DNA of 64,000 nucleotides from Ailurus styani (lineage: Eukaryota; Chordata; Mammalia; Carnivora; Ailuridae), in the NCBI GenBank assembly GCA_002007465.1, contig LNAC01000857.1:508235-572234 (forward strand). Direction: 5' to 3'. Both the position numbers and the translations under genes were made by a program. Within the stretch, counting starts at the first letter, position 1, and each line of letters begins with the position of its first letter. Of the stretch, positions 47,641-58,964 are shown in pieces. The notes under the pieces were generated by a model, which was given only the letters and a program-made list of their open reading frames with translations, did no database searches and was not told the DNA's origin.

Positions 47641-49379
47641 AGATGGCGGAAGAGTAGGAGACATAAATTTCATCTGGTCCCAGGAATTCAGCTAGATAGT
47701 TATCAAACCATTCTGAACATCTAGAAATATAACAGGAGACCCAAGAAAAGAATAGCAACAATTGTATGAACAGAAAAGCAACCACTTTCTGGAAGGTAGG
47801 TCAAAAGGCGAAGTGAATCTGAGGCAATATACGGGAATATAGAGCACGAGGGAAGGAAGCCTCAGTCAGCTGGCTACCAGCAAGTGAGAGAGCAGTGGAG
47901 CACAAAATGAGAACAATTAGAAGACTGCTCCATGGAGGGACGTCACTCCAGTGGCTAAGCGGGGGGTGGGGGGTGGGCGAAGTGAGGAATCATTGCTGGT
48001 TAAGTGTGGTCTCAGGACCCTCAGGAGTTACAGAAAGACCAGGGGTGCCTAAGTGTGGCAGAGCTCCCAGATATCAGAGTGGGGAAGCTGGCTGCAAAGA
48101 AAGAGCTGAGGAGGGGGCTCTCAGCTCAGGGTTGCCATAAACTGTGTTCTGAGGCAAAGTCAGGCCACTACTCTTCGAGCAGGGCCCAACAAGTGGCAGA
48201 TCCGGGGAGACCCCTTTCTCCCTCCTCTGGGAGGAGTGGCGCCGGAGCATGCTGCAGGAATCTGCTGGCATTAGAGACATCAAATGGAGCCGTGTGCAGA
48301 GATAGAAACATTCGGTCGCAGGCTGGGGGAGCTTGGACTGTGGATAGAGACTAGGGAGACAGGAGTGATTGACTACTTTTCTCTGAGGACTCAATGAAGC
48401 GGGGGGGGGGGCAAGCTCCTGGCTCCTCCGGGGCTGGATATTGGAAGACTGTCATTTTCATTCTTGTCCTCCAACGCTGTACGCAAAGCTTTCAGGGAAT
48501 AAAAGATACTGAAAGAAAACCCCAGCAGATTACGTAGCCTGGCCCTGGGCAAGGGTGGTGCAATTCTGCCTCGGGCAAAAGCATTTGAGGATCATTGCAA
48601 GAGGCCCCTCACCCAGATCAACAAGAACATCCAGCCAAGACCAAGTTTACTGATCAATGAGAACTGCAAACCACCAGTGCTAGGGGGATACAGCACATAG
48701 AATTCATAGCTTTTTTTTCCCATGATGCCTTAGTCTTTAAAAGTTAATTTTTTTAATTTTCATTATTTTTTTCTTTTCCTATTTTTTAAAATTTTTCCTC
48801 TTTCTTATTTTGATCTATTTTATCTTATCAATACCCCTTTTAAAATATTTTTAATTTCCATTTTTATAGTAGTATTCTATCCCTTCATTGTATTTAACCT
48901 TACTTTTTCTATACATAAGTTTGTCTTTCTTTAAAATTTTGGGATACAGTTTCTTCTAACAAACCAACATATACCCTAAATGTAGCATATGGTTTTGTTC
49001 TAGTGTCCAGCCTGATCACATTCTTTCTTTTTTTTTCTTTTTTCAACCAACTTCTTATCAATTCCTTTTTTAGAATCTTCTTTAATTTTAAAATTTACAG
49101 TCATTTTCTATCACTTAATCTGGTTTACCCTTATTTGTATACATATGTAAGGCTTTCTTTAAAATTTTGGGAGGCAGTTTCTTCTAACAGACCAAAATAC
49201 ACACGACAAGTGTATGACTCTATTCTATTCACCAGTCTAATAATATTTTTTTATTCCTTTCTCCCCCCTCCCTGCCCTTGTTTCAGGTCTTTTCTGATTT
49301 GCTTAGTGTACATTTTTCTGGGGTCACTGTTACCCTTCTACATTTTGTTCTCTCATTCATCTATTCTTCTCTGGACAAA
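47641..49379 (+). promoter_or_regulatory. L1 5' UTR, element Q
   Basis: Opens AGATGGCGGAAGAGTAGGAG, joined to the preceding L1 as GATGTGGTTCAA|AAGATGGC. GC-rich half to about 48660, AT-rich half to 49379. A run of ten Gs lies near 48400. Confidence 0.72.
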
Positions 49380-49411
49380 ATGAGAATGTGGAAAAACTCA
49401 CCACAAAAAAA

Positions 49412-49467
<56 letters not shown>

Positions 49468-50400
49468 AGACAAAATGCAGTATGGACTGTTAGGGAACTA
49501 ATCAATATGAACATTAGTAAGATGTCAGAACTAGAGTTCAGAATGACTATTATAAAGATGCTATCTGGGCTTGAAAAAAGCAGAGAAGATACTAGACAAT
49601 CCCTTTCTGGAGAAATAAAATCCCTTTTGGGAGAAATAATCAAGTTGAAATTATAAAAGCTATTAATGAGGTGCAATAAAAAATGGAGGCGCTTACTGCC
49701 AGGATAAATGAGGCAGAAGAGAGAATTACTGATATAGAAGAGCTAATGTTGGAGAATAAAGAAGGTGAGAAAAAGAGAGATAAACAACTACTGAATCATG
49801 AGGGGCGAATTTGAGAGATAAGTGAAACCATAAGATGAAACAATATTAGAATAATTGGGATCCGAGAAGAAGAAGAATAAAGAGAGAGGGGGACAGAAGG
49901 TATATTGGAGCAAATTATAGTGGAGACCATCCTTAATTCAGGGAAGGGAACAAGCATCAAATTCCAGAAAGCACAGAAACACCCTCCCAAAGTAAAAAAA
50001 AAAAAAATACATCAACAACCTGTCATCTAATAGTAAAATTTACAAAACTCAAAGACAAAGAGAAAATCCCGAAAGCAGATTGGGACAAGAGGTCTATAAC
50101 CTACAACAGTATAACTATTACACTGGCAGCAGACCTATTCACAGAGACCTGGCAGGCTAGAAAGGACTGGCATGATATATTCAGAGCACTATCCAAGAAA
50201 AATATGGAGCCAAGAAGACTTTATCCCTATAGGATTTCACTGAAAATAGGAGAGATAATAATCTTTCAGGACAAACAAAAACTAAAAAAATTCGCAAACA
50301 CTAAGCCAGCCCTATAGGAAATATTGAAAGGGGTCCTCTAAGCAAAAGAGAGACTAAAAGTAACAGACCAGAAAGGAACACAGACATTATACAGTAACAG
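49380..50400 (+). pseudogene. L1 ORF1 pseudogene, element Q
   Basis: ATG at 49380 (MRMWKNS). The N-terminal part is expanded by the (GAAA)n array at 49409-49468, adding a Lys/Glu/Arg run. The coiled coil follows (49500-49790). The RNA-binding part near 50080-50200 contains the DLFTETWQARKDWHDIF block. Several stops are present. Confidence 0.82.
49409..49468. repeat. (GAAA)n microsatellite
   Basis: About 15 units inside the ORF1 N-terminus of element Q. Confidence 0.96.
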
Positions 50401-50600
50401 TCACCTTACAGGCAATACAATGGCACTAAATTCATATCATTCAATAGTTACCCTGAGTTTAAATGGGCTAAATGGCCCAATCAAAAGACACAGAATATCA
50501 GAATGGATAAAAAAAAAGACCCAACGATATGCTGTCAGCAAGAAACTCATTTTAGACTCAAAGACACCTCCAGAATATTTTTCAGCATCATGAGAGGAAT

Positions 50601-51104
50601 TTTTTAATTTTTAATTTAATTTTATTTTGATTTTTTTTTATTATTTGCCCCAGGGATACAGGTCTGTCAATCATCAGGTTTACACCTGTCACAGCACACA
50701 CCATAACAAAAACCTCCCCAATGTCCATAACCCATCCACCCTATCCCTACCCTCCCACCCCTAAGTAACCCTCAATTTGTTTTGTGAGATTAAGAGTCTC
50801 TTATGGTTTGTCTCCTTCTCAATCCCATCTTGTTCCATTATTTTTCCCTCCCTACCCCCCACGACCCCCCACCCTGCCATTCAAGTTCCTCATATCAGAG
50901 AGATCATACGATAATTGTCTTTCTCTGATTGACTTTTTTCGCTCAGCATAATACCCTCTAGTTCCATCCACGTTGTTGCAAATGGGAAGATTTCATTTCT
51001 TTTGATGGCTGCATAGTATTCCATTGTATTTATATACCACATCTTCTTTATCCATTCATCTGTTGATGGATATCTAGGTTCTTTCCATAGTTTGGCTATT
51101 GAAG
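50601..51104 (-). mobile_element. 5'-truncated L1 3' end, minus strand, in element Q
   Basis: Poly-T-rich left end (50601-50645), the 3' UTR block TTTGCCCCAGGGATACAGGTC, then the ORF2 C-terminal tail (50890-51108, PSTDEWIKKMWYINTMEYYA). Probable target duplication AAGACACC(T/C)CCAGA, left copy near 50562 and right copy near 51103. About 25 bp between the left copy and the poly-T is not L1. Confidence 0.85.
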
Positions 51105-51423
51105 ACACCCCCAGATTTAAACTAAGGGGATGGAGAACAAATTACTATGCTAATGGACATCAAAAGAAAGCTGGGGTGGCAACTCGTATATCATAAATAT
51201 TAGATTTTAAGCCAAAGACTATAATAGGAGATGAAGAAGGACACTATATCATACTTAAAGGGTCTGTCCAACAAGAAGATCTAACAATTTTAAATATCTA
51301 TGCCCCTAACATGGGATCAGTCAATTACATAAACCAATTAATAAAAAAATCAAAGAAAGAATACAATAATAATAATCAATAATAATACAATAACAGTAGG
51401 GGACTTTAACACCCCCCTCCCTG

Positions 51424-51651
51424 AAATGGACAGATCATCTAAGCAAAAGATCAACAAGGAAATAAAGGCTTTAAATGACACCCTGGAACAGTTGGACATC
51501 ACAGATATATTCAGAACATTCCATCCCAAAGCAACAGAAATGGACAGATCATCTAAGCAAAAGATCAACAAGGAAACAAAGGCTTTAAATGACACCATGG
51601 ACCAGTTGGACAACACAGATATATTCAGAACATTCCATCTCTAAGCAACAG
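51424..51651 (+). repeat. 114-bp tandem duplication, two copies
   Basis: Copies at 51424-51537 and 51538-51651, both starting AAATGGACAGATCATC. They differ at about six positions. The unit is 38 codons, so the ORF2 frame is kept. Confidence 0.95.
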
Positions 51652-52165
51652 AATGCACATTCTTCTCTAGTGCACATTGAACATTCTCCAGAAGAGATCA
51701 CATCCTGGATCACAAATCAGGTCTCAATCAGTACCAAAATATTGGGATCATTCCCTGCATATTTTCAGACCATAACGCTCTTGAAACTAGAACTCTACCA
51801 CAAGAGGAAAGTTGGAAAGAACTCAAATACATGGAGGCTAAAGAGCATCCTACTAAAGAATGAATGGATCAATCAGAAAATTAAATAATTTTAAAAATTC
51901 AAGGAAACAAATGAAAATGACAACGCAACTGTTCAGAATCTTTGGAATACAGCACAGGCAGTCCTACGAGGAAAGTATAGAACAACATAAGCCTTTCTTA
52001 AGAAACAAGAAAGGTCTCAAATACACAACTGAACCGAACAACTAAAGGAGCTGAAGAAAGAACAGTACATAAAGCCTAAAACCAGCAGGAGAAGAGAAAT
52101 AATAAAGATCAGAGCAGAAATCCGTGAAATAGAAACCAAAAGAACAGTAGAACAAATCAACGTAG

Positions 52166-52665
52166 CTGAAATGAACTGGGAAAGAAAAGTGTGGGGTCAT
52201 GACTGTAAACTTGGGGGAATTCATCGAACCCATGCAGTGTATTAACATGCATATCATAGAAGTACCAGAAAATGTAAAGAGGGGAAAAGGGGTAGAAGGT
52301 TTATTTGAGCAAATTATAGCTCAAAACTTCCCTAATCTGGGGATATAAATAATCATTCAAATCCAGAAAGCATAGAGAACTCCCACAAAATTCAAGAAAA
52401 CTCAGAAAACACTAAGAAATATTGTAGAATATTTGCAAAATATAGAGATGAGGAAAGAATCCTGAAACAGCAAGGGAAATGGAATCTGTAACCTAAAAGG
52501 GAAGAGAAATCAGTTTAGCAGTAGATCTCTCCAAAGAAACCTGCCAACCCAACAGAAAGTGGCATGATATATTCAATGTGCTGGAGGGGAAAATAGCAAG
52601 GCTGTTATTCAGAATGGAAGGAGAAATAAAGAGCTTCCAATAGAAACACAACCTAAAGGGGGTTT
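52166..52665 (+). mobile_element. Older L1 ORF1 fragment, plus strand
   Basis: Contains CATGCATATCATAGAAGTACC and GAGCAAATTATAGCTCAAAACTTCCC, an ORF1 middle part. It joins ORF2 of element Q on the left and a new L1 5' end on the right. Confidence 0.75.
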
Positions 52666-52885
52666 CCGGAAAGATGGCAGAAGAGTAGGGGACCTCTCAT
52701 TTCATCTGGTCCCCTGAATTCAGTTCAATATCTATCAATTCATTATGAACAACTGTGAATTCAACCTGAGATCTAAGAGAAGAATTGCTGCAAATCTACA
52801 AATAGGTAAGTGTCCACGTTTCACAAGCTGGGAGGTGCAAAGAAGTGAATCTGAGAGATATATAAGAATATAAACTGAGAGGAGA

Positions 52886-53072
52886 GGGAACATCCATAAG
52901 CTGGATACCAGAAAGTGATATAGCAATGGTTTAAAAATCATAATTTTCAGAAGTCTCCTCCTGTGAGGGAAATCCCTACCTCAAATGTACTCAGGTGGTG
53001 AAGAAGGGCAGAATCCTAGGTCAGACAGTGTGGTCTCAGGATCCCAAGGGTCACAGAAAGAATGCGGGTCCC
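52886..53072 (+). repeat. 187-bp segment, source copy of a dispersed duplication
   Basis: Identical to 53955-54141 except at two positions (GAAGGGCAG/GAAGGACAG and AATGCGGG/AATGGGGG). This copy is in its expected L1 5' UTR context. Confidence 0.96.
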
Positions 53073-53935
53073 TGAGAGCTGCAGAGTTCCCAAGCATTGG
53101 ATCTGGGAAGGAGGCTACAATCAGTGAGCTCAGGAGTGGGCTCTCAGCTGGGTGTTGCTGTAAAATGTAAACATGGCACAATCAGCCAACCTCTCTCCAA
53201 CCAGGGGCAAAGGAAGCAACAGAATCACAGTGATGCTCTTCTTTCCCCTGGGAGGAGTGATGTGGATCTGCAAAATTATAAAGCAACCACTCCCAGAAAA
53301 AAGGCCCAACAAGTGGCAGAACGGTGGCAACCCTCCTCCCTGCCCCCACCAAAGGAAGTTTGATGCACAAGCACACAGTAGGAGTCTGCAGAGTTTTGAC
53401 ACACAAATGTGATTGACTGATTTTCCCTGAGGGTGCAGTGAAGCATGGGGGCCATGATCCTTCAGCTGGGGGCTGGAGATCAGGGTGATGCCATTTTAAT
53501 TTTATTTTTCCATCCTCTAAAGTGGGATGGAAAGCTGTTAGGGAACAAAGGACACATACAGCAACCAGAAGATGCTTATATTGAGCCTGGATCTCTAACA
53601 AGAATGATGCAACTATATCCAGGCATACACACCTGAGAATCAATGCAACAGGCCCCTACCACAGAAGACCAGCAGGAACATCAGGTGAATACCCAGGTTA
53701 TGGGTGACACAGAACTGAAAAATTCCCGGGTTAGGGGAAAATAGTAAATAGAATTTGAGGTTCTTCCTCATGAGTCTTTAGCCTTTCAGTTAAAATTTTT
53801 CCTTGTCTCCCATTTTCTCTTTAACTAGTTTCTTATTGTATCAGCTCCTTCTTTTCAAGTATTTTTTTAAAATTTCACTCTTACATTTGCATTTTATAGA
53901 TATATTTCACTTTTGGATTCCTTTCACTGTATTCA

Positions 53936-54145
53936 ATTATATATATATATATATGGGAACATCCATAAGCTGGATACCAGAAAGTGATATAGCAATGGTT
54001 TAAAAATCATAATTTTCAGAAGTCTCCTCCTGTGAGGGAAATCCCTACCTCAAATGTACTCAGGTGGTGAAGAAGGACAGAATCCTAGGTCAGACAGTGT
54101 GGTCTCAGGATCCCAAGGGTCACAGAAAGAATGGGGGTCCCATTC

Positions 54146-54188
<43 letters not shown>

Positions 54189-54252
54189 ATATATATGTAT
54201 ATACATATATATAATCTATATATTATATATAGATATTTATAGATATATAGAG
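53936..54252. repeat. (AT)n and (GT)n arrays around the duplicated segment
   Basis: AT units at about 53936-53954, GT units at 54154-54184, then mixed TATATG to 54252. The inserted 187-bp copy sits between the arrays. Confidence 0.93.
53955..54141 (+). repeat. 187-bp segment, inserted copy
   Basis: Near-identical to 52886-53072 and 1,069 bp downstream in direct orientation. It begins inside (AT)n and ends just before (GT)n, breaking the normal L1 5' UTR order. Confidence 0.96.
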
Positions 54253-54399
54253 AGAGTTTTTCTTTATTGACAACTTTGGGATTTAACATCTTCTAACAAA
54301 CAAACTAAAATACACACAGAACCAATTGTACGACCCTGATTTAGCCACTTGTGAGATTATATTCTTTTTCCCATTTTTTCCCATAAAAATGAAAACAAC

Positions 54400-56870
54400 T
54401 GTTCAAGACTGTTGAGATGCAGAAAATGTCACCATGACTAAGTGGGATTTCCTAAGAGGAAAGTACATAGCAATACATGCCTTACTCAAAAAATAAGTCT
54501 CAAATACACAAGCTAACCTCACACCTAAAGGAGCTGGAGAAAGAACAGCAAAGAAAGCTTCAACCAAGCAGGAAAAGAGAAATAATAAAGATTAGAGCAC
54601 AAATCAGTAAAATAGAAACCATAAGAACAGTAGAACAGATAAAAAAGAAAACTAGGAGCTTGTTCTTTGAAATAATTAACAATAATGATAAACCCTAGAA
54701 AGACTTATCAAAAAGAAAAGAGAAAGGACCCAAATTAATAAAATCAGAATGAAAGAGAACAGATCATGACCAACACCAAGAAAATACAAACAATTTTAAG
54801 AACATATTATAGGTAACCATACGACAACAAATTAGGCAATCTGGAAGAAATGGATGCATTCCTGGAAATATATAAACTACCAAACTGAAACAGGGAGAAA
54901 TAGAAAACCTGAACAGACCAATAGTGAGCAAAAAAAATGGAAGCAGTAATCAAAAATCTCCCAAAAAAATAAGAGTGCAGGGCCAGATGGCCTCCCCAGG
55001 GAATTCTACCAAACACTTAAAGAAATCATACCCATTCTACTGAAACTGTTTCAAAACATAGAAAGGGAAAGAAAACTTCAAAATTCATCTTATGAAGCCA
55101 GCATTACCTTGATCGCCAAACCAGACAAAAACCCCATTAAAAAAGAGAATTACAAACGAGTATCCCTGATGAACATGCCAAAATTCTCACCAAGATACTA
55201 GCCAATAGGATCCAACAGTACATTAAAATATTATTCACCATGACAAAGTGGAATTTATTCCTGGCATGCAAAGGTGGTTAAACATTCACAAATCAGTCAA
55301 TATGATACCTCACACTAATAAAAGAAAACACAAAAACCGTATAATCTTCTAAATGGGTACAGAAAAAGCATTTGACAAAATATAGCATTCTTTCCTGATT
55401 ATAACTCTCTACAGTGTAGGGATAGAGGGAATATACCTCAATATTATAAATACCATACATGAAAAACCCACAGTGAATACCATAAGAAATAAGAGAACAT
55501 TCCATACTCAAGGATTGGAAGAAGAAAAAGTTGTTAAAATGTCTAAGCTACTCAGAGAAATCTACACAATCAATGCAATCCCCAAAAAAATGCACTGAAA
55601 TTTTTCACAGAGCTGGAACAAATAATCCTAAAATTTGAATGGAACCAAAAAAGACCTAGAATAGTCAAAGGAATATTGAAAAAGAAACCAAAGCTCCTGT
55701 CATCATAATGTTGGATTTAAAGCTGTATTACAAAGCTATAATCATCAACACAGCATGGTATTGGCACAAAAACAGACACATAGATCAATGGAACAGAATA
55801 GAGACTCCAGAAATGGATCTTCAACTCTATGGTCAACCAATCTTCAACAAATTAGGGGAAAATATATCCAATGGAAAAAAGACAGTCTCTTCAAGAAATG
55901 CTGCTGGGAAAATTGGATAGCCACATACAGAAGAATGAAATTGGACCATTCTCTTACACCAGACACAAAGATAAAGTCAAAATGGATGAAACACCTAAAT
56001 TTGAGACAGGAATCCATTAAAATCCTAGAAGAGAACACAGGCAGTAACCTCTTCGAATCTTGGCCACAGCAAATTCTTGCAAGACAAATCACGAAAGGCA
56101 AGGAAAACAAAATAAAAAATGAACTACTGGGACTTCATCAAGATAAAAAGCTTTTGCACAGCAAAATTAAGAGGCAACCCATGGAATGGGAGAAGATATT
56201 TGCAAATGAAATTATGGATAAAGGAATAGTATCCAAGATCTATAAAGAACCGCTCAAATTCAACACCCATTAAACAAATAATCCAGTCAAGAAATGGGCA
56301 GAAGATATGAACAGACACTTCTCCAAAGAAGACATGAAAATGACAGACTCATGAAAAAACGTTCAACATCACTAACCATCAGGGAAATACAAATCAAAAC
56401 CATAAGATACCACCTTACAGCAGTTAGAATGACCAAAATTAACAAGATGAGGGAACAAGTGTTGGTGAGGCTGTGGAGAAAAGGGAACCCTGTCAACAGG
56501 GTTGACACTGTTGGTGGGAATGCAAGTTTGAAAAGAGTATGGAGGTTCATGAGGATGTTAAAAATAGACTTAACCTGTGATCCAACAATTGCACTACTAG
56601 GTATTTACCACAAAGATACTGATTAGTGAAAAGAAGAGGCACATGTACCCCAATGTTTATAACAGCAATATCCACAATAGCTAAACTGTGGAAGAAGCCG
56701 AGATGCTCTTCAACAGAAGAGTGGATAAAGAAGATGTGGTTCATATATATAATGGGCTATTACTCAGGCATTAAAAACATGAATACCCACCATTTGCACT
56801 GACATGGATGGAACTGGAGGGTATTATGCGAAGTGAAATAAGTCAAGCAGAGAAAGACAATTATCATGTT
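54400..56870 (+). pseudogene. L1 ORF2 pseudogene without endonuclease, element R
   Basis: Begins in the ORF2 linker after an AAAATGAAAA phrase. RT fingers lie near 54960-55180 (a degraded SPGPDGF, then ITLIAKPDK). The RT core is broken and skips near 55490, with no FADD readable. C-terminal parts are at 55708-55920 and 55755-56273, ending near 56870. Confidence 0.83.
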
Positions 56871-57394
56871 TTCACTCATATGTAGAACATAAGGAATAGT
56901 GTAGAGGACAACAGGGGAAGGGAGTTCCCTCCCTGAATGGGAAAAAATCAGAGAGGGAAACAACCATGAGAGACTCTGGACTCAAGGAAACAAACTGAAG
57001 GTTACAGAGGGGAGGGGGATGGGCGGATGGGGTAACCAGGCAATGGGTATTAAGGAGTGCGTGTGTTGTGATGACCTGTGGGTGTTATATGCAACTAATG
57101 AGTTGTTGAACACTACCTCAAAAACTACTGGTGTACTAGATGTTGACTAATTGAACATAATAAAAAATAAATTACAATACTTAATATACAGTGTGATACT
57201 AGTTTCAGGCATACAATATAGTGATTTAACACTTCAGTAAAACACCATGGGCTCATCACAACTGCATGCCTTAATCTCCATCATTCATTTAACCCACCCA
57301 CCCCCACCTTTCCTCTAGTAGCCATCAATTTATTCCCTCTAGTGAAGAGTCTGCTTCGTGGTTTATTTTTTTCCAAATGCTCCTTCGTTATCTA

Positions 57395-57517
57395 TCATAT
57401 ATATGTATATATATAGTATGTATGTGTATATATATATGTATATATAGCACATCTATATATATATGATATATATGTGTATATATATGATATATATGTGTAT
57501 ATATATATATATATATC
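57395..57517. repeat. Complex (TA)n/(TATATG)n array
   Basis: About 120 bp of mixed TA, GTATAT and GATATA units at the recurrent L1 expansion site, just before CACATCTTCTTTATCCA. Confidence 0.94.
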
Positions 57518-57696
57518 TCACATCTTCTTTATCCATGCTTCAGTTGATGCACGCTTGGGCTCTTTCTATAACTTGGCTATTGAAGGTAATGATGCTAGAA
57601 ACATTGGGGGGATATATCATTTCAAATTAGTATTTTTGTACTCCTTAGGTAAATACCTAGTAGTGTAATTGATGGATCATAGGGTACTTCTATTTT

Positions 57697-57886
57697 TCTT
57701 AAGATTTTTTTTTATTTACTTGACAGAGAGCGAGATCACAAGTAGGCAGAGAGGCAGGCAGAGAGAGAAGAGGAAGCAGGCTCCCCACTGAGCAGGAAGC
57801 CCGATGCGGGCCTCGATCCCAGGACCCTGGGATCATGACCTGAGCTGAAGGCAGAGGCTTTAACCCACTGAGCCACCCAGGCGCCC
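57697..57886 (-). mobile_element. Young CAN-SINE, minus strand
   Basis: Flanked by TCTATTTTT on both sides, in element S. Confidence 0.94.
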
Positions 57887-58958
57887 TCTATTTTTAACTT
57901 GAAGAACTTCCATATGATTTTCCAAAGTAGCTGCACAAGTTTCCATTCCCATCAACAGTGTAAAAGGATTCCCCTTTCTCTATTCACCAACACTTGCTGT
58001 TTCTTTTGTTGTTGAGGTTAGCCATTCTGATAAATGCGAGGTGATATCTCATCATACTCTTGGTGCGTATTTCCCTGATGACAAACGTTGAGTATCTTCT
58101 CATGTGTCTATCAGCTATCCATATGTATTCTTTGAAAAAATGTCTATTCATGTATTCTGCCCATTTCAGTTGGATTATCCCTTTTTGTGGGTGTTGAGTT
58201 GTATAAGTTCTTTGTATATTTTGGAAAATAACCTTATACCAAATACATCATTTGCAAATATCTTCAATTCCATAGGTTGCCTTTTAGTTTGGTTGATTGT
58301 TCCCCCCTCACTCTGCAGAAGCTGTTTCTTTTGATGAAGTCCCATAGTTTATTTTTCTTTTCTTTCCCTAGCCTCAGGAAACATAACTAGGAAGAAGTTA
58401 CTGGGGCCAATGTTAAAAAGGTTATTTCTTGTGTTCTACCCTAAGATTTTAATGGTTTCCTGTCTCACATTTAGGACTTTAATCCACTTTGAATTTTTTT
58501 GTGTGTATGCTGTATAAAAGTGGTCATTTCATTATTTTTCAAGTTTCTCTCTGGTTTTCCCAACACCATTTATTGAATAGGCTTTACTTTTCCCATTGCA
58601 TATTCTTTCCTTCTTTTGACAGTGATTAGTTGACCGTTTAATTTTGTGTTTATTTTTGGATTTTCTGTTCTGTTCCATTAATCTATATGTCTACTTTTGT
58701 GCTAGTACCATACTGTCTTGATCATTATAGCTTTGTAATATAACTTAAAGTCTGGAATTTAGATTTCTCCATCTGGCTTTTCTTTTGCAAGACCTCTTTG
58801 GCTTCTCTGGGTCTTCTGCGGTTACATACAAACTGTAGGATTGTTTGTTGTTCTTGTGTGATAAATGCTGTTGTATTTTGACAGGGATTGCATTAAATGT
58901 GTAGGTTGCTTTGGGTAATATAGACTTTTTTATTAACATATAATGTATTTGCCCCAGG

Positions 58959-58964
58959 GGTATA
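58959..58964 (+). repeat. Target-site duplication of the LTR, left copy (GGTATA)
   Basis: Pairs with GGTACA at 60140-60145. The L1 sequence before insertion reads GGTACA, so one base changed in the left copy. Confidence 0.85.

Larger units (their letters stand above)
47641..52165 (+). mobile_element. LINE-1, plus strand (element Q), 3' part missing
   Basis: The 5' end is at about 47640 with AAGATGGC (47640-47647). 5' UTR to 49379, ORF1 49380 to about 50400, ORF2 from 50420. It ends inside the ORF2 linker near 52165, where unrelated ORF1-type sequence begins. An antisense L1 3' piece interrupts it at 50576-51104. Confidence 0.88.
50420..52165 (+). pseudogene. L1 ORF2 pseudogene (endonuclease and linker only), element Q
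   Basis: ATG at 50420 (MALNSYHSIVTLSLNGLN-like; the expected NVNG reads SLNG). It is interrupted by an antisense L1 piece and resumes at 51105. A 114-bp in-frame tandem duplication covers 51424-51651. Linker sequence continues to 52165. RT and C-terminal regions are absent. Confidence 0.83.
52666..54400 (+). promoter_or_regulatory. L1 5' UTR, element R
   Basis: Opens with TTTCCGGAAAGATGGCAGAA. GC-rich half to about 53700, AT-rich half after. It matches the type seen in element Q. The second half is altered by the inserted duplicate at 53955-54141 and flanking simple repeats. Confidence 0.72.
52666..57180 (+). mobile_element. LINE-1, plus strand, internally deleted (element R)
   Basis: 5' end near 52666 with AAGATGGC at 52671-52678. 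The 5' UTR runs to about 54400 and contains a duplicated 187-bp segment. It then joins ORF2 linker sequence directly, so ORF1 and the endonuclease are gone. RT, C-terminal part and 3' UTR follow, ending at an A-rich tail near 57175. Confidence 0.88.
57180..58925 (-). mobile_element. Older LINE-1 3' part, minus strand (element S)
   Basis: Left end is an L1 3' UTR (TACAGTGTGATACTAGTTTCAGGC). It then runs into the ORF2 C-terminal region, to about 58925, where a younger L1 of the same orientation inserts. The matching phrase CTTTGGGTAATATAGAC stops at the insertion. Confidence 0.88.

Noticed and set aside
49409..49468. Regularly spaced short repeats as a CRISPR array
   Set aside because: They are tetranucleotide microsatellite units with no spacers, in a mammalian genome.
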